Shown here one piece after another: positions 14,533-15,809 of a stretch of 15,809 nucleotides of DNA. The position numbers and the translations under genes are program-made. Source of the stretch: Caccoplasma_A sp045587545 (GTDB lineage Bacteria; Bacteroidota; Bacteroidia; Bacteroidales; G3-4614); the NCBI GenBank assembly GCA_045587545.1, contig JAZNCN010000004.1, positions 1-15,809 of the forward strand, written 5' to 3'. Each line of letters opens with the position of its first letter. The first letter of the stretch is position 1. Under the pieces are notes generated by a model that did not search any database, was not told where the DNA came from, and was given only the letters and a program-made list of their open reading frames with translations.

Positions 14533-14563
14533 CTCATATTTACAAAAAATAAGTAAATATGAG
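14533..14563 (+). repeat. Perfect 11-bp inverted repeat over the start codon of the small ORF
   Basis: CTCATATTTAC (14533-14543) and GTAAATATGAG (14553-14563) are exact reverse complements separated by AAAAAATAA. The right arm contains the ATG at 14559. As RNA it would hide the start codon in a hairpin; as DNA it could be an operator. No T-run follows, so it is a poor terminator for the upstream gene. Confidence 0.6.
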
Positions 14564-14765
14564 AGATATTTCTACTACCGCTACGGTTGTCCTTAATGTT
14601 AATGGAACACAGGTAGATAATAAAATTCAAAAACAAAAAGAGTTAGTTAAAGACCTTGAAAAGGCCTATGCAAAAGTTTTAAATTCAGGAGACTCTAAAT
14701 CTATAAATAAAGGCCCTTTGCAAAACAATAGTGCCAGTATTGACATAGCTCTCTATCAACATTAA
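14559..14765 (+). pseudogene. Fragment resembling the N-terminus of a phage tape-measure protein
   Basis: A 68-residue ORF. Residues 6-50 (TTATVVLNVNGTQ, then a charged helix with KDLEKAYAKVLNSGDSKSINK) follow the pattern that opens many Bacteroidales phage tail tape-measure proteins: an ATV-LNVNG-Q strand, then an LE-A-AK helix with a GD turn. Those proteins run to many hundreds of residues, but this one stops after about 18 unrelated-looking residues (KGPLQNNSASIDIALYQH). I read it as a truncated remnant, though a short gene reusing this module is possible. It sits behind the tail-anchored protein and ends 8 nt before a strong terminator, so it may still be transcribed. Similarity is from memory of the family, not from a search. 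Confidence 0.5.
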
Positions 14766-14773
14766 AAAAGGGG

Positions 14774-14815
14774 AAAGGAGGTTATACTTTCGCAGTATAA
14801 CCTCCTTTTTTTATT
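14774..14815 (+). terminator. Strong terminator after the small ORF
   Basis: A perfect 15-bp stem (14774-14788 with 14794-14808) and TTCGC loop, followed by a T-run. It begins 8 nt after the small ORF's stop. The left arm contains AGGAGG, which is stem sequence, not a ribosome binding site. Confidence 0.94.
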
Positions 14816-14852
14816 TCTCGTTGCAAATATACAATGTAAAGTTATTTTTTTG

Positions 14853-14860
14853 TAAGTTTG
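14853..14860 (+). promoter_or_regulatory. -7 box of the exonuclease gene
   Basis: TAAGTTTG matches TAnnTTTG, 17 nt before the ATG at 14878. No TTG is present at the right distance upstream. Confidence 0.4.
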
Positions 14861-14877
14861 TAAAAACAAAACAGACA

Positions 14878-15723
14878 ATGAATATCCCTAAAAATTTTGT
14901 AGCAATTGACTTTGAAACGATGACTGCAGAACCTACCAGTGCCTGTGCAGTAGGACTTGTCAAGGTCACCGAGGGTGTGATAACTCAAGAGTTTTACTCC
15001 CTTATTAATCCTATCCCTGACGACAGGGACAAAGTAAATACATTTATACATGGTATTACCATGGAGCAAGCAGCTCTTGCTCCAACATTTGCCGAATTAT
15101 ATCCGCAAATATTAAATATGATAGGCAAATTACCTATTGCTTGCCACAGCAAAGGAGCAGATATAAATATCCTTGATGCGTGCATGCAACACAACAATTT
15201 GAAGGATATAAACACCTCTAATCATATCTGCACATATGAACTTTCAGGACTATCTCTTCCTGATGCGTGTGCTAAATATGGAATAGAAATGGGGTGTCAT
15301 CACAACGCCTTAGATGATGCCCGGGCATGTGCAAAAATCCTAACCGCACTTGATGGAAAAATCCACGCCGACACATTCAAATTTGACAAGAGAGACATAA
15401 AAAGTTTCTTGAGTCGTAAAGTCTCAAAGGATTTATTAACACAACTGTCAGATAGCGAAGTATCAAATCAGGATACAATATTTTTTCACTCCATAGTAGT
15501 AATAACAGGAACATTTGATGCATATCCTGACCGCAACCAATTAGCCGCTAAGCTTCGTTCATTAGGTGCTGACATCAATACTTCCATATCAAAGAACACT
15601 AAAATTGTTGTGCTTGGTCGAGGAGCAGGACCTTCTAAAGTTAAGAAAATAGAGGAGTTGCAATCATTAGGATATGAGATAAAAATAATACGAGAAGCAG
15701 AACTAATAGAGTTGCTATCATAA
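14878..15723 (+). CDS. DnaQ-type DEDDh 3'-5' exonuclease with C-terminal BRCT domain
   Basis: A 281-residue protein counted from the ATG at 14878. The in-frame TTG 57 nt upstream is less likely: its product would add a lysine/phenylalanine-rich lead before the conserved domain, and the -7 box at 14853 lies inside it. Exonuclease domain about 5-165: ExoI FVAIDFET (Asp11, Glu13), ExoII HSKGAD (Asp95), ExoIII HNALDDA (His142, Asp147), a complete DEDDh set. A linker leads to a BRCT domain (about 203-281) with VVITGTF, the GA turn, TKIVVLGRGAGPSK and the final II-EAELIELL helix. Such proteins are related to the DNA polymerase III epsilon subunit and act in proofreading-like trimming or repair; the BRCT part resembles that of DNA ligase and may bind DNA ends. 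Stand-alone unit after a strong terminator. Confidence 0.9.
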   Translation: MNIPKNFVAIDFETMTAEPTSACAVGLVKVTEGVITQEFYSLINPIPDDRDKVNTFIHGITMEQAALAPTFAELYPQILNMIGKLPIACHSKGADINILDACMQHNNLKDINTSNHICTYELSGLSLPDACAKYGIEMGCHHNALDDARACAKILTALDGKIHADTFKFDKRDIKSFLSRKVSKDLLTQLSDSEVSNQDTIFFHSIVVITGTFDAYPDRNQLAAKLRSLGADINTSISKNTKIVVLGRGAGPSKVKKIEELQSLGYEIKIIREAELIELLS

Positions 15724-15732
15724 GGAACTTAA

Positions 15733-15809
15733 CTTCCCTATCATTGGCAAGTTGTAAGCAAGATTCTCGGACATACGAACATTACCACAACGCAGATTTA
15801 CGCAAAGGT
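15733..15809 (+). pseudogene. C-terminal end of a tyrosine recombinase (integrase remnant, runs off the right edge)
   Basis: In the frame that is open from 15733, 25 codons end in QVVSKILGHTNITTTQIYAK. This is the C-terminal active-site block of Bacteroidota phage/transposon integrases: the LGH histidine is at 15772 and the tyrosine nucleophile at 15799-15801. A stop at 15730, immediately upstream, and the adjacent exonuclease gene rule out an intact N-terminal part, so this is a truncated remnant. Homology seems to start near 15748; the few residues before it do not fit the family. The remaining tail, if any, lies beyond the window. Confidence 0.75.

Noticed and set aside
14775..14783. AAGGAGG-like ribosome binding site upstream of the exonuclease
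   Set aside because: It is the left arm of the 15-bp terminator stem and lies about 95 nt from the start codon; Bacteroidota rarely use such sites.
14821..14877. Upstream TTG start for the exonuclease
   Set aside because: The extension is unlike the family, contains the likely -7 box, and an ATG sits right before the conserved domain at 14878.
15730..15809. Minus-strand reading frame ending in GNVRMSENLAYNLPMIGKLSSL
   Set aside because: It is the exact antisense of the plus-strand integrase tail, whose LGHT and TTQIYAK motifs are specific. The minus-strand frame has no family match.
13767..15809. Duplicated tRNA-Glu 3' end as an attachment site pair
   Set aside because: No second copy of the tRNA 3' end was found between 13839 and the right edge.
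1..15809. CRISPR arrays, intact insertion sequences or a complete defence operon
   Set aside because: No regularly spaced direct repeats, no transposase ORF, and no recognisable defence gene set were seen on either strand.

Overview
The window is chromosomal DNA of a member of the Bacteroidales (Bacteroidota). The evidence is AT-rich sequence, genes without Shine-Dalgarno sites, repeated promoters of the Bacteroidota type (TTTG, about 20 nt, TAnnTTTG), a lipoprotein with an acidic +2 to +4 export signal, and a secreted glycosidase ending in a type IX secretion (T9SS) sorting domain. T9SS argues against a typical Bacteroides species, but I cannot place the genus.

Layout. Positions 1-193 (minus) look like the promoter and leader of a ribosomal RNA operon that runs off the left edge. 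A small secreted PepSY-like protein (503-958, +) converges on malate dehydrogenase (mdh, -) across a shared bidirectional terminator. Next come an unknown surface-type lipoprotein (2157-2708, -) and the replication restart helicase priA (2853-5315, -). Divergent from priA is a three-gene unit: a HAD phosphatase, 3-dehydroquinate synthase (aroB) and mannose-1-phosphate guanylyltransferase (manC). A tRNA-Arg(CCU) with its own promoter and terminator, recO, and a 1236-residue GH95 fucosidase-type enzyme follow, all on the minus strand. On the plus strand a single strong promoter drives tRNA-Glu(CUC), rpsT and tRNA-Glu(UUC), ending at a strong terminator.

From about 13.9 kb to the right edge the content looks accessory. 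It holds a 159-residue helical protein with a C-terminal membrane anchor, a 68-residue ORF resembling the extreme N-terminus of Bacteroidales phage tape-measure proteins, an intact DnaQ-type exonuclease with a BRCT domain, and, at the very edge, the last residues of a tyrosine recombinase. I read this as the worn remains of an integrated element next to a tRNA-Glu gene, but no attachment-site duplication is visible.

Most of the window is housekeeping: translation (rRNA leader, rpsT, tRNAs), replication and repair (priA, recO, exonuclease), central metabolism (mdh, aroB), sugar-nucleotide synthesis (manC) and extracellular glycan breakdown (GH95). I found no CRISPR array, no intact insertion sequence and no complete novel defence system. 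The least explained parts are the 14.0-14.8 kb pair and the element remnants.
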